A stretch of 64,000 bases of DNA from Alternaria dauci (taxonomy: Eukaryota; Ascomycota; Dothideomycetes; Pleosporales; Pleosporaceae), in contig NC_091281.1 of assembly GCF_042100115.1 (NCBI RefSeq), forward strand, positions 806,001 to 870,000, written 5' to 3'. Position numbers and translations under genes: made by a program. Position 1 is the first letter of the stretch, and each line of letters starts with the position of its first letter. Below are positions 54,016-64,000 of this stretch, in pieces. The notes beneath the pieces are model-generated. The model was not told the origin of the DNA and ran no database searches. It worked only from the letters and a program-made list of their open reading frames with translations.

Positions 54016-54834
54016 CTACACCGAACCTTCTTGAAATACATCAAATCTGGCTGCATCTGGCCCAGCAATGACCTCAACGCCTCCATGCACATTCGTTACA
54101 GTGACATGAGAGCCGTCGACTGGGCCTTGCAGCTTGCTCCACTACCACAATGCTGCTAGTCATAGTCCCATGGTAGTGCCATGACGGTGCATCATCTGGA
54201 CTCGTTAGAGCGATCAAAGGGACATGCCTATACAACTAGCGGCATACGTCCAAAAGTCTCCGAATCATAATCTGCCTTTGAGTGTCATCACTACAGCCGT
54301 CGCCGATATGCGCAGAACCATTGCAAGCGCGTCAGCTCGAAGGATCGTACTGTCAAGGGATCGTTCTGACGCGACAATCCTCGGACGCATGACGACCACG
54401 CTTTCAAATTCTGCAGAACCCAAGTACAGTGTCTCGACTGTCTCATGCTCTCCATGCCGAACAAAGGGTCGGCTCTTGATCCCGTGGTCATCATGATCTT
54501 CGCGCCCATCCTGCAACCGAAATGAGACCTTCATTACAAGCCACGACCAAAAAGGCATCACCCGCAACCCACAATGCGTCTTGTCGCTTAACCCGCTACC
54601 TATCTTTACATCAAGTTCAAGGGGTCATCCTTCTTTGTTGAAGCCTGCGACAAGATCACACTCAAGGTTGGATGTCCCAAATTCTTCAACCTCGCTGTTG
54701 GGGTCAAGGGTACCCAGGTCCCGCGTTTGCGAGCGCGCCTGTACCGCCATGCCGTACAAAACGGCAGGTACCTGCAGCTGCAACTTAGCGCCTGGCGCTG
54801 TCGTTTTGCCGGCTAAATTGCGCGACTTGCACAT
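54016..54834 (-). pseudogene. Possible decayed gene: open-frame blocks in one frame separated by stops
   Basis: Three open blocks lie in the same minus-strand frame (54834-54625, 54621-54265, and about 54137-54016). The block before the first stop contains SEVEEFGTSNLECDLVAGFN; the second contains GEHETVETLYLGSAEFESVV and VVMRPRIVASERSLDSTILR; the third reads DGSHVTVTNVHGGVEVIAGP. The composition (Val/Leu/Glu/Asp/Gly) looks coding and the stop at 54625-54627 is a TGA that one C-to-T change could create. The 54138-54264 gap has several further stops. Family not recognised; a multi-exon gene misread as one frame is the alternative. Confidence 0.25.
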
Positions 54835-57386
54835 GGGCTATCATTCTCAAACAGGCTTGGGACGCCAGACCCACGAATTGACGGTCGTGTAGTGGGTCGC
54901 GCACATAGCGGCGGACACTTTGTTCGGCAGCCTGTGCGAGAAACATAATGATATCTTTGCAACTACTTGTAATGGTTGCGTACGATGCACAATGTGTCGC
55001 AGTTGTTGTATTGCTTTTTCAATATCTCCTGATCTACAGCGGGGAGGGAATGCTTGTGTCTGTCTTGCTGTCATTGGTGCTACCAAAGAAGAAGGTGTCA
55101 AGACCACAGCTTGCATCTAACATTTCCTGCTACCACCAATAAGAGCTCAGATATGGCATATCCACAGCGAAAGCTCCGCCACAACCTCAACCTCACGATC
55201 CAGAGCTCGCAAATGTCGTAAAAAAGTGACGGCGCATTTCCTACGCTGTTCTTGATCTCGGCACCGAAGTGCATCCGTCATGACCTGTAACAAGCGAGTC
55301 GTTGAAATGAAGATGCACGCAGAACCTCTTGAATAAGCAGAACGCCCGACACCACATCAGCCTCATGACACCCCGCACAGCCTCTCCACTCAAGCAAGAT
55401 GACCAGAGTAAAAGCTCTCCTGGAAGCAGCCTCGGAACTGGTGTCATCCGAATAATCATGTCGCCTCAGCAAGGTTCTTGCAAGCTACATGGATTCATAC
55501 CTGTCCTTCCAATGGTCATATTGAGTTGCGTGGGGCATTATGTGAGTATTGATTGTTCCCGACCCTCTATAACAGACACACTATGGCCCATGGAAGCCCA
55601 TGGCGAATGTGCTTAACGACGAAAAATTTCCTATACCCATGCAACAAAAGTCATGGACCGGAGGTTCGGCAATAAAGGCTTTAGCAACGGATGATGTCGG
55701 AAGCTCCATTTGCGTATTACCTAGATATGGTCAGCTGGACTGACCATGTGTCGTTCGCATGTCGCAAACGGTGACGCTTGCGCAGGTATTCCTTCAATCG
55801 GCTTGACGTTACCGTTCACTACAAGCCGATATTTGAAATCAAACACGAGTCGTTATAATGCTTGTCGGAGCGATAGGCGTCTTGGAGCCGGATAACAATA
55901 ATGCAGGTGCATCCATGATCCATCCACATTGCGCCCTTCTCACCCGACATCTACGACTCATACCTGGGTACACATAATATGTGTATGACCAGTAGATAGT
56001 TATTGACCCTGTCCAATAGCCCGCATATCTTGTGCAACATGTGTTCGTGGGGGCGGCTGTGCATGCATCTGTATATTGGATCTGCTATATGAAGCGCTCC
56101 ATGACGCTTATGATGATCAGAGATAGATTGAGGCTCACTTCGCTTGTTGTGCGAAGGATGCGAGGTCGTTCAATGAAAGGTGAAGCGTTGACGATCTGCA
56201 GGCAAGGTCTCCTGGTGATTGGAGTTATTTGTTCCACCGAGATCCGAGCGAGATCGCATACGCACATTGCCCAGGTGGAGCATACAACCGCCGCCATCCG
56301 AGCGGCCAAGCTGTGCGGCTTTGCAAAACGTTGTTATCATGGTCAACAGCTTTGCTTTTGCTGTTGTAGTCCGATCGAGAGCACCTGCGCTTCCAGAGAG
56401 CCGCAGATGCGGCGTTAGTTCAGGGGTCCAATCGACGCGGGAATTACTGCCGCCAATAAACTCTCACTTCTCCATTTATGGCCTTCACTCATGCAACCAT
56501 GTTGTCACTAATCCGTCCAAGCGGTACGTATTCTTATGAAGAACAAACTCGATAATCACCACCCACAACATCACCTGAACATCAAGATGATCCGTCGGAG
56601 AACAAGGGATGGAACTCTACCCTGTAAAGTACCCACTACGACATCGGGGCCGATGTTGTACCAAACACTTCACGAACGCCCATTATCTCTATCGCCGAGA
56701 TTGAACCAAGTTTCACTCCAGCTCCGGCGGCACAACTGCACGTCCACTCCATTCTACACATGCATCTCTACGCGGCTCGAAAGACAGTTAACTATCCACT
56801 GCAGAATTAAGCTCGTATGTGGATAACCACTGTTTCTCACATTCTCCTAGCAGCATCGGTTCTCCGGAGTGCTCCCCGCACATCCCAGATACGATAAACC
56901 TTAATAAGCGACCTCGCTCACCACTTCAACTTCCACCAGCCTTGCAGCCGTTCCCGAGTGACGGGAACGTTTCTAAGCGCCGTCCCCTCTTCCGTCATGT
57001 CTGAAGATGCTCATTACAACCAAGACGGTAGAGTTTGCGGGTCTCGTGGAGAGTTCTGAGAGCAGGTTTGCCGAACCTTCGTACCCCAAAGTGCCACTTT
57101 AGTCGTCAACCTCCGCTGTGGATCGTTAAGATACAGGACGGGCTCGGTCCGTTGCCGGGCTAATCAGGCGCCACGGTCTGCACCTTGGCCCGAGAAAGGA
57201 AAGAGCTGATCACCTTTTCTCATCAGTTATGGCTTGCATGTAACACGCCTTGCAGCTTTTCCCGCCGGCCATACTGATGACCAGCATTGCTGCTCCTGAT
57301 TAACGAAAGCTCTGCAGACAAACGGTCCGGTTCGAAGCGCAATGACGTGACGATGGAATCCTCGAGATCAGACACTTGACTAGTAG

Positions 57387-57786
57387 CACGATTGTAGGGA
57401 AGGATAAACGATGATTTGGAGACTGTTGTGAACCTTGTCAGCATGGCCGAGCGTCCAGAAGCGGCATGTCGTAAGTGAGCTTGTTGGAGCGTCGCTTGCG
57501 CAATACGGGGGCGGGTGCAGGTTACGAACAGGATACGCATGGATCGACAGGTATTGAATCGTGCTTGAATGGGCTGATGTGTGAGTACGATAATGCCAAC
57601 CCGGATGCTGATACAAAGCGGGAAGCTGCTGTCGTTTGTCGCCACGCCGCAAGTCTGCTTGAGAGCGAGAGAAAGCGGAGGAGGAGTACCGAATGGGGGC
57701 GCTTGTACATTGGCTGGCCTTTGACCGTTATTTGTCAACAGCTTGGAGATCTAGACTTTGTGATGACGCCCGTACTAAGGGCTTAG
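57387..57786 (+). pseudogene. Possible remnant of a fungal transcription-factor gene (C-terminal part)
   Basis: A frame starting after a GTAG acceptor-like site near 57398 reads INDDLETVVNLVSMAERPEA then ends at TGA after CRK (57477-57479). A second frame from 57475 reads VSLLERRLRNTGAG and ends REAAVVCRHAASLLESERKR, STEWGRLYIGWPLTVICQQL at the TAG 57784-57786. The two look like one protein joined by a two-base shift or a missed intron. The WG-x(4)-GWPL ending resembles the C-termini of fungal Zn(II)2Cys6 factors, but no Zn2Cys6 DNA-binding domain is near. I rate this as a likely decayed fragment. Confidence 0.3.
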
Positions 57787-58073
57787 GTACCGGAGTGAAG
57801 GCCGTTCACTCGATCGTTAGTACTGGTCTTCTGTAGATTGGTAAATACTTTATCAGCAGGTACGATGACGAAGGATGATGTCGCTCTGAACCTAAAGAGA
57901 CAACACGCTAACAGCAGAGACAATTGGACGTGATGAAATGCGAATATACTAGTAGGTTGGACGTGATCACCAATCCGAAGACAGCTAGTTATACAGTCCA
58001 AGGAGAGCCACTTTCCCTATTTTTGTGCCCTGAACGCCTAGTGACTTGATCCTGGGGATAGCTTCCCTGAGCC

Positions 58074-61000
58074 TCATACCAGACTCAATCGCACCTTTCT
58101 CTTTCCAGTGCTTTCTTCAAGCTCGTCCGTGATCCTGACAGTCACCTTCTCAAATAGTTCGATAGTCCTCTTAACGTCGCCCTTGATACTCAACACATAG
58201 TTGTCAGCATCGAAGTCAGCCTCCGGCTCCGGTGTAGCAAGATCCCTTAGACGAATGAGGCTCTCAATACCAAATCTCGGTACAAAAACAACGAAACCGT
58301 TGGAGAAGATCTTCATGACAAAACCTTCTTCGTTGATGTCCTTGCCCTTGAGCGCCTGGCCAACATAATACTCAATAGAAGCGCGACCAGCCATCTGTGC
58401 ATTGCGATGTCGCACGTTGATGTTCTTGCATACAGCTTCCAGCTTGGCTTTTGACTGTAGGCTAGGGTCCAACTGCTCGTACTCGATGGCAGCAGCAAGC
58501 TGACGATGTGCTTCGAGATCAGCATAGCGACGGATGGGGGACGTGAAGTGAGTGTAGATCTCGCTAGCAAGACCATAATGCCTGAATTCGGGATATGCTT
58601 GAGTTCCCGCGCAGAAGTATTCAGCCGACATCATGCAACGTGTCGCCATGATCCTGACCAGAGTGTTGAAGAAAGGGTCGTTGGGATCGACACACTTGTC
58701 GAGTGAATCGGCCAAAGCCTTCGAGCTGTCAGTCTTGAGCTCCATCCCCTTTTTGACCTTGAGCTGGTTATCCAGCTCTTCGAAATTCGTCTTGGGAGGA
58801 GCAGCGTGGCGACGGAGCAGAGCTGTTTGTGGAAAGGCTTCGTAGTTCTTTGCAGCAACACTAGTGTTGGCGAGTAACATGAACTCCTCCACGAGGGAGT
58901 TGGTGTCAAGATGCTTCTTGGTCTGGACATCTGCCGGGTCTGATGTTTCGGATTCAGTTCGGACCTTTACTTCTGGTGACGATAGATTCAATGCTCCAGC
59001 GTCCATTCGCTTCTGCTTCAACTTTTTGGAGAGCATAAGTAGCGTCCGCATGCCATTTGTGAGATCATCCTGCTGTGATTTATCGTCTATCCGGATTTGA
59101 GCTTGTTCGTAGCTGAATGCCTCTCTTGAACGGATAACAGACTTTGTGAAATACGAGGAAACTATGTCAGCGTCCTCGGTGACCTCCCAAATTACAGAGA
59201 AAGCGTAGCGCTCGACATATGGTTTCAGGGAACACAGATCTGTTCCAAGAAGCATAGGCAACATGTCGATGCGCTTGTCGACTAGGTAAACGGTCGTTCC
59301 ACGTTGGCTGGCTTCCTTGTCCATCGCATTGTTCGGTTTGACGAAATGAGATACGTCCGCAATATGCACACCGACCTGGTAGTTACCGTTGGGTAGCTTG
59401 TGGGCGTGTAGAGCATCATCGATGTCAACACAACCAACAGGGTCGATAGAGCAGACCAAGAGGTCGCGAAGATCTTTACGTCCCTTCCAGCCCGGATCCT
59501 CCAAGCTAGCTGGTACCTTCCAGTCATGGCCTTCAGCAGGCAAGCAGTCCAGAACCGTTTTGGGGAAAGGCTTATATTGAACATCCCATTCTAGTAGTAA
59601 AGCTTCGGTCTCTGCGCCCTTGGACTCGAGCTCGCCAAGCGATCGTACGAAATGGCCGACCGGATATCGGGAATCTCTGTCCCAAGAGTCGATCGTCGCC
59701 AGAACACGTTGACCTAAGAGTTCTCCGGCTTGTCGTGTTCGTATCCGGATTTTGGGTATGCGCTTGTCCATCGGAACGAGGAACACGGTCTGTTGCTGTC
59801 GACTCGACTTCGAAGAAGAGCGAACAGAGTCGCGATCGATGTGGCCCACGTATTGTCTCCAGTTTCGCTTAATGACACCTACTACACGCGCAGTTGGCTG
59901 TGGCCTTCCTTCTGTACTCTGTCCATGAACCCGCTTGACTTCCTCCTGTAGCGCTCGTCGTTCTCGCTCTGTGATGACATTTTCACCTTCTTCAGCCTCG
60001 GCGTTGTCGTTCTTGTTCACTGTCTCCTCTTCAATGATCTTGGTTGAAGGCGCCTTCCACTGATCCTGAGGGAGTACCTCGACAACTACTACGTCGCCAG
60101 AGACAGCTCGGTTGCTGTTCTCGCGTCCTAGAATAAGGAGAGACTTATCGAAAGCAGGTACGTGGACCGAGCCTTCGAGGTAATTGTATGGAGAGACGTT
60201 GAAGATGCCTTGGTGTAAATGGCCAGCTTTTACGCCAGTCATCATCTTCGAGACCGTATAATGTTCCGGATAGAAGATTTCTGGCTTTTTTGACCTGACT
60301 TCTCGTTGCTCTTGCGCTGCGCTGATCATATCTAGAAGTTCGTCCGAGTTTTCCAGACCAGATACAAAGTCTGACAAAGTCTTGCCTGGAACCTTTTCGG
60401 CTTTGGCTTTCCGCAAGTTGTCCCTGTCGTCGGTGATCATGACGACTGTGGGTATTCGCGTCTGCTTTTTGCTCCGCGCCTGGACAGCCTCTGTAATATG
60501 GTCGTTATACCACTGTACGGCTTTGCGAACCGCTCGGTCGTTTCGGTCATTGATGGTCTCTCCAGCTTCCCGCGCCACATAGGTCTCTTGCCTGAACTCG
60601 TTGAAGAACACGTAGAAGCGCTTTCCTTCGTTCTTAGTCAGGGATATCAGACGATGGTATAGAGGCAGTGAGCGGTTCTTGACTTCCTCTAGGACAGTTT
60701 GGAGGACAATAACATCATGGAATGCGGTCTCAACCTCGAACAAGTCCATGCCGGTGAGGAAAGCATTTGTATCAGGAACAAGATATTGGCCATTTGGGAA
60801 GTCCTTGGATCCTGCTGGCGTATCTGATAGGACAAATGGGGCGACTGACAAAGATTAGTCCAGCTCTGCACGTGGGGTTTTGCGACGGAACCTTTCTTGG
60901 AGTAGTCGGTCGGCGCAATCTCCAGACAGGCTCTACAAAGATTGGAGGAACATGGAATGTCGCGTCGTAGATACAACTCTCTGACAATTTTCTGGACCTT

Positions 61001-61093
61001 GCCACTTTTCGTAGACCGCACGTAGACCTTGCTGGACAGGTTGGTTTCGCCACGATCGGCAGCTGTCGACCGCTTCAGACTGAAGTACTCCAT
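58074..61093 (-). CDS. DIS3: Exosome exo/endoribonuclease DIS3/RRP44
   Basis: Catalytic subunit of the RNA exosome, nuclear and cytoplasmic 3'-5' RNA decay. Two exons, 61093-60892 and 60844-58074, with a 47-nt intron (donor GTTCCG, uncommon; acceptor TCAG), give 990 residues. The CR3-type start includes KVYVRSTKSGKVQKIVRELY and the IPCSSNLCRAC cysteines. The PIN endonuclease domain has its acidic residues (VPDTNAFLTGMDLFE, VLQTVLEEVKN, INDRNDRAVRK, ITDDRDN). Cold-shock domains follow, then the RNB active site SIDPVGCVDIDDALHAHKLP and HIADVSHFVKPN, and a C-terminal S1 domain (EEGFVMKIFSNGFVVFVPRF). Both nuclease centres appear intact. An alternative start at 61177 is in frame. Confidence 0.97.
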
Positions 61094-61341
61094 GTCGGGG
61101 CAAGGTGTGTTGGTTGACAAACACTGGAGGCGTCGCGGTGTTCGTGGTGTGGGAAAGATTGGTCGATGCCAAGACATCAAAAGATCCTAGCTCCACTTGC
61201 TAGCTCCGCACCATGACGGAGCTCTCTCAAGTGGGCCCTCACGGCAACCAACCTCACCTGCGCAGAGCTCCAATACCACGACTCCAGGCACCGAAGCCGC
61301 ACTATCGCCCATACGCTGTCTTCCCTGCCACGGCCATCGCA
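61094..61341. promoter_or_regulatory. Shared divergent promoter of DIS3 and VMA13
   Basis: Only 248 bp lie between the DIS3 and VMA13 start codons, so the two promoters and leaders must overlap. The VMA13 frame is open through part of it (from 61213), but MSSLDPPTYL at 61342 is the better start. Confidence 0.6.
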
Positions 61342-62902
61342 ATGTCTTCGCTCGACCCGCCGACGTACCTCACCTCGATCCAGAACAACATCCGCGCGCG
61401 GCCCATTTCCTGGGAAGGAGCTGTGCGAGCCAAGACCATCACCGACGAGGACCTCAAGAAGATCAAGTCAATCGATAAAGTGCGCAAGGAACAGAGGAAG
61501 CAGACCATCGAGTCGGACGTGGAGAGCTTCGTGACGCTGTTGGTGGGCGGAAATGGGTCGCAGAGCATCTTCGAGGCGGCTGCAAAGCGCCAAGACATTA
61601 TTCACTACATGTTGGTCTTGCTGGGAGACATGATTGAGGGTAGGAACCGAGATGCTCTCTAGACCCACGGCGAAGCTTACACCCCTCCAGACATACCTGC
61701 ACTCACATCGGCTCTCATCCAGCACCCAGCGCCCTACAAGCCTTTCCTGCCGCTCTTGAAAGCCTCGTCCAACAACGAGGACCCCGTACCGCTTCTGACG
61801 TCTTCGGTTCTGTCTGGCCTTCTGTCACAGGCTGTCACAACTTCTGCAAAGAGCACACCCCAGCTCGATGAGGCCTTGGTACAGCTCTTCACCTACCTCT
61901 CTACACTCGCAAAGGCATCCGACGCTGGTCTGCAGGATATCGCTGTACGGGAATATTCGGCCGTGCTTCGCAGCACAAAGTCAAGGCGCATATTCTGGAA
62001 GCAGAGGAAGGATACACTTGGCCCTCTATTTGATATTCTGCGCGCTGCAGCTGGATCCGCCAAGGATACAGACTCAACCCTGTACAGTGGCGGTGCTAGT
62101 ATCCGTACAACAGATGGTGGCATCTCTGGCGGTGTTGGTCTCCAGCTTCTGTACCACGTCTTGCTCGTCATCTGGCAGCTTAGCTTTGAGGGCGAGCTCG
62201 TAGGCGAAGGACTTCAGGAGTATGTTTGCTCTTCCAGATCGCGTTTCCCATATACTAACAGCTTGCAGGGAGCACGATATCGTCATCCTCTACACGCAAC
62301 TCCTCAAGGTCTCGCCCAAGGAGAAGACCACTCGTCTCCTTCTTTCCACCCTTCTCAACCTTTTGACCACCAATCGCCAGACTCTTCTTCCAACAGCTGT
62401 GCTTGCTCGCCTACCCTCTCTTCTCTCAAGCCTAAAGTCGCGACATCTAACCGACGAAGATGCTCTTGAAGATCTACAGGCCCTGAACGAGCTCCTCGAC
62501 GAGTACACCAAGACACAGACTACCTTTGATGAGTACGCTGCCGAGGTACAGTCGGGTCACCTTCGTTGGTCGCCACCGCATCGCAACCCTACCTTCTGGC
62601 GGGACAATGCGCGTCGCATCTTGGAAGAGGACAAGGGCGCACTACCTCGAAAACTTGCCGAGATCCTGTCAAAGAGCTGGGAAAACGATAAGCAGGTACT
62701 GGCTATTGGGTGCAACGACGTCGCATGCTTGGTCAAGGAGGTGCCAGAGAAGCGACAACAGCTTGAGAAGCTGGGTCTGAAGGGCAGGGTTATGGAACTG
62801 ATGCAAGAGGCAGATGAGAGTGTACGATGGGAGAGCTTGAGGGCAGTTGGCGAATGGCTGCGCTACAGCTTCGAATCGAAGACCGAGCTTCCAGTCAGGT
62901 AA
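61342..62902 (+). CDS. VMA13: V-type ATPase subunit H (V1 sector)
   Basis: Regulatory subunit of the vacuolar proton pump, needed to activate assembled V1Vo. Exons 61342-61639, 61691-62219, 62269-62902 (introns 51 and 49 nt) give 486 residues. The protein begins MSSLDPPTYLTSIQNNIRAR. The joined sequence LGDMIEDIPALTSALIQHPA spans intron 1, and VGEGLQEEHDIVILYTQLLK spans intron 2. Helical repeats continue through RLLLSTLLNLLTTNRQTLLP, the conserved RWSPPHRNPTFWRDNARRIL segment and the C-terminal VRWESLRAVGEWLRYSFE. Length and motifs match subunit H. A 22-nt intron in the first gap would be too short; the 51-nt version restores the conserved PALTSAL motif. Confidence 0.96.
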
Positions 62903-63961
62903 TTAGTGTTGGCAGTGGGGACGATTGAGAGCACTCTCAAGCGTGTGAGTGCTTTTCTGTGTCTTTTCTCATCTATGAAGCGCCTGTCATAGAACGTCAG
63001 GCCCATCCAGTACATGCTCGATCATCTCAAAGCCCTTTGCATGCTCTTACCTTCATCGCAAACGACAAAGTCTTTCTCTTAGCATACTCGCCTATGATCA
63101 TGGTGACTCAGATAGGGGCCAGTGTTACAGAGTTTGCTGATACAAGCTGTAAGAGTGTTCGAACCTCAACTTTTTAGTTTTGGATATTTATTGGCCTAGA
63201 TGTACTACCACTATAAAACCTCAAGCTGGAATAAACACCCAAACGATATACTGGACTGAAGTTCTTTGGTATTCACACAAGTACAAAACGTTACAATCTA
63301 AAGAAGAACTTGATTGTGTGCAGTCAGTGTCTTTTAACACGATTCTTGTGCACTCTAATTCACGCATGTCTCCAGCATACTATATCATGAGCATCTATAT
63401 CCTTCATGTCAGATCTGCTGAGTCAGGCGGTTGGACTGAGCACGTCGATTGAACTTGTGATCAAACGTACAAGACCTTCTGCTCGCTCAGTCCGACGTCG
63501 ATGCACTTTGCGGAAAAGCTCTGTTTTTTCTTCACTTGTAACCCACCAATGTCACGCCCCAAAGGCATACATAAAATACTACTCCATGAATATATTAATC
63601 AACCAAGTAACAGTAAATGTCCACATGATGAGCCTTGTTGTTAGCGTACCATACAGTAAACTGAGCATTTTCACAAACTGGTTGCATGCTCCGCATCATA
63701 ATACATACATGATCTTGCTCGTTATCGTTTTCCAGTTTTGGCTAAACCCGCGGCCTTCGAAACCATATGATTTCGGCTCTCCTATCGAGTCGCGTCGATC
63801 CTTCACGCATCTCCCATCTCAGCTTTGTGGATATCCAAGATCCGGATCCAGTACCCGCTCGCAAAGCAAACTCGAACCCATCCAAAGCTTCTCCAAGCCC
63901 GTCATCTCGGCACCCACCATGTCTTTCTTGTTTCTGATACCATCACTAGTATTCTAGCGTG
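62903..63961. other. 3' intergenic region after VMA13
   Basis: 1059 bp after the VMA13 stop. It is AT-rich from 63180, with AATAAA at 63230-63235 that could serve VMA13. A 183-codon plus-strand frame (63406-63957) has no domain and is not accepted. Confidence 0.5.
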
Positions 63962-64000
63962 TTATCCCGTCTCCCCGGCGGCATCCTGCGTGAACGACTG
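63962..64000 (-). CDS. 3' end of a gene entering at the right window edge (unidentified)
   Basis: On the minus strand a frame open from the window edge reads QSFTQDAAGETG followed by TAA (63964-63962). The Gly/Asp/Glu composition is coding-like, but thirteen codons cannot prove it. Listed so the neighbouring sequence can be checked. Confidence 0.25.
   Translation of the reverse strand, partial: QSFTQDAAGETG

Larger units (their letters stand above)
52460..58073. other. 5.6-kb stretch without an intact gene
   Basis: Longest gene-free stretch in the window. It must contain the promoter of the gene at 52459 and the 3' end of DIS3. Open frames occur on both strands but are broken by stops. Two places have protein-like translation and are listed separately (54016-54834 minus; about 57390-57786 plus). 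No transposase, reverse transcriptase, terminal repeats or tRNA were recognised. Confidence 0.5.

Noticed and set aside
57430..57470. Sequence resembling a tRNA A box (GCATGGCCGAGCG)
   Set aside because: No matching B box, no acceptor stem pairing and no cloverleaf could be drawn; likely chance.
61640..61661. 22-nt intron in VMA13 (GTAGG..CTCTAG)
   Set aside because: Too short for splicing and it breaks the conserved frame; the 51-nt intron to 61690 restores the subunit H motif.
63406..63957. 183-codon plus-strand open frame near the right edge
   Set aside because: No domain, no credible start context and AT-rich intergenic composition.

Overview
This 64 kb window is eukaryotic nuclear DNA from a filamentous ascomycete (Pezizomycotina). 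A Dothideomycete such as a member of the Pleosporales is my best guess, but no single marker fixes the class. The evidence is many short introns, mostly 44-165 nt with GT..AG ends and CTRAY-type branch sites; conserved fungal housekeeping genes; and families restricted to or expanded in filamentous ascomycetes (PTH11-like rhodopsin-fold receptor, HET-domain protein, 2EXR-like protein, secondary-metabolism-type P450). There are no operons. Neighbouring genes are functionally unrelated and the order is largely that of a core chromosome arm. Exons were joined by eye, using splice signals and reading-frame phase.

Left third (1-24.3 kb): a gene end cut by the window edge; a PTH11-like receptor and a divergent cytochrome P450; an F-box-like protein with an acidic tail; KIN17; a FAT1/FATP-type acyl-CoA synthetase; a HET-domain protein; a 2EXR-like protein; an uncharacterised single-span protein; a prenylated UBL3-like ubiquitin-fold protein; the proteasome assembly chaperone UMP1; a TMEM19/DUF92 membrane protein; and a 14-TM MFS transporter.

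Middle (24.3-46 kb): DNA polymerase X (POL4 type), divergent ATP10, Golgi SNARE GOS1, ribosomal protein RPL35, phosphomevalonate kinase ERG8, a 1279-residue PPR protein, a small MGNLC acylation-motif protein, a C2H2 zinc-finger protein with an unusual Cys-rich N-terminus, and a secreted-ectodomain/TM/SH3 protein.

Right third (46-64 kb): sparser. VPS25, APQ12 and a small single-pass protein are followed by about 5.6 kb with no intact gene, where I see two possible decayed coding stretches. DIS3/RRP44 and V-ATPase subunit H (VMA13) then share a 248-bp divergent promoter, and a few codons of a gene appear at the right edge.

I did not find an obvious new multi-gene system. The points most worth following up are start codons isolated on tiny first coding exons in several genes (UMP1, RPL35, the FAT1-like gene, APQ12), a caspase-like D-x-C-x-x-G fragment near 48.36 kb, decayed coding stretches near 54 and 57.5 kb, the Cys-rich zinc-finger protein, and the UBL3-like protein with a long low-complexity extension. 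No tRNA, rRNA, CRISPR array or intact transposon was seen.
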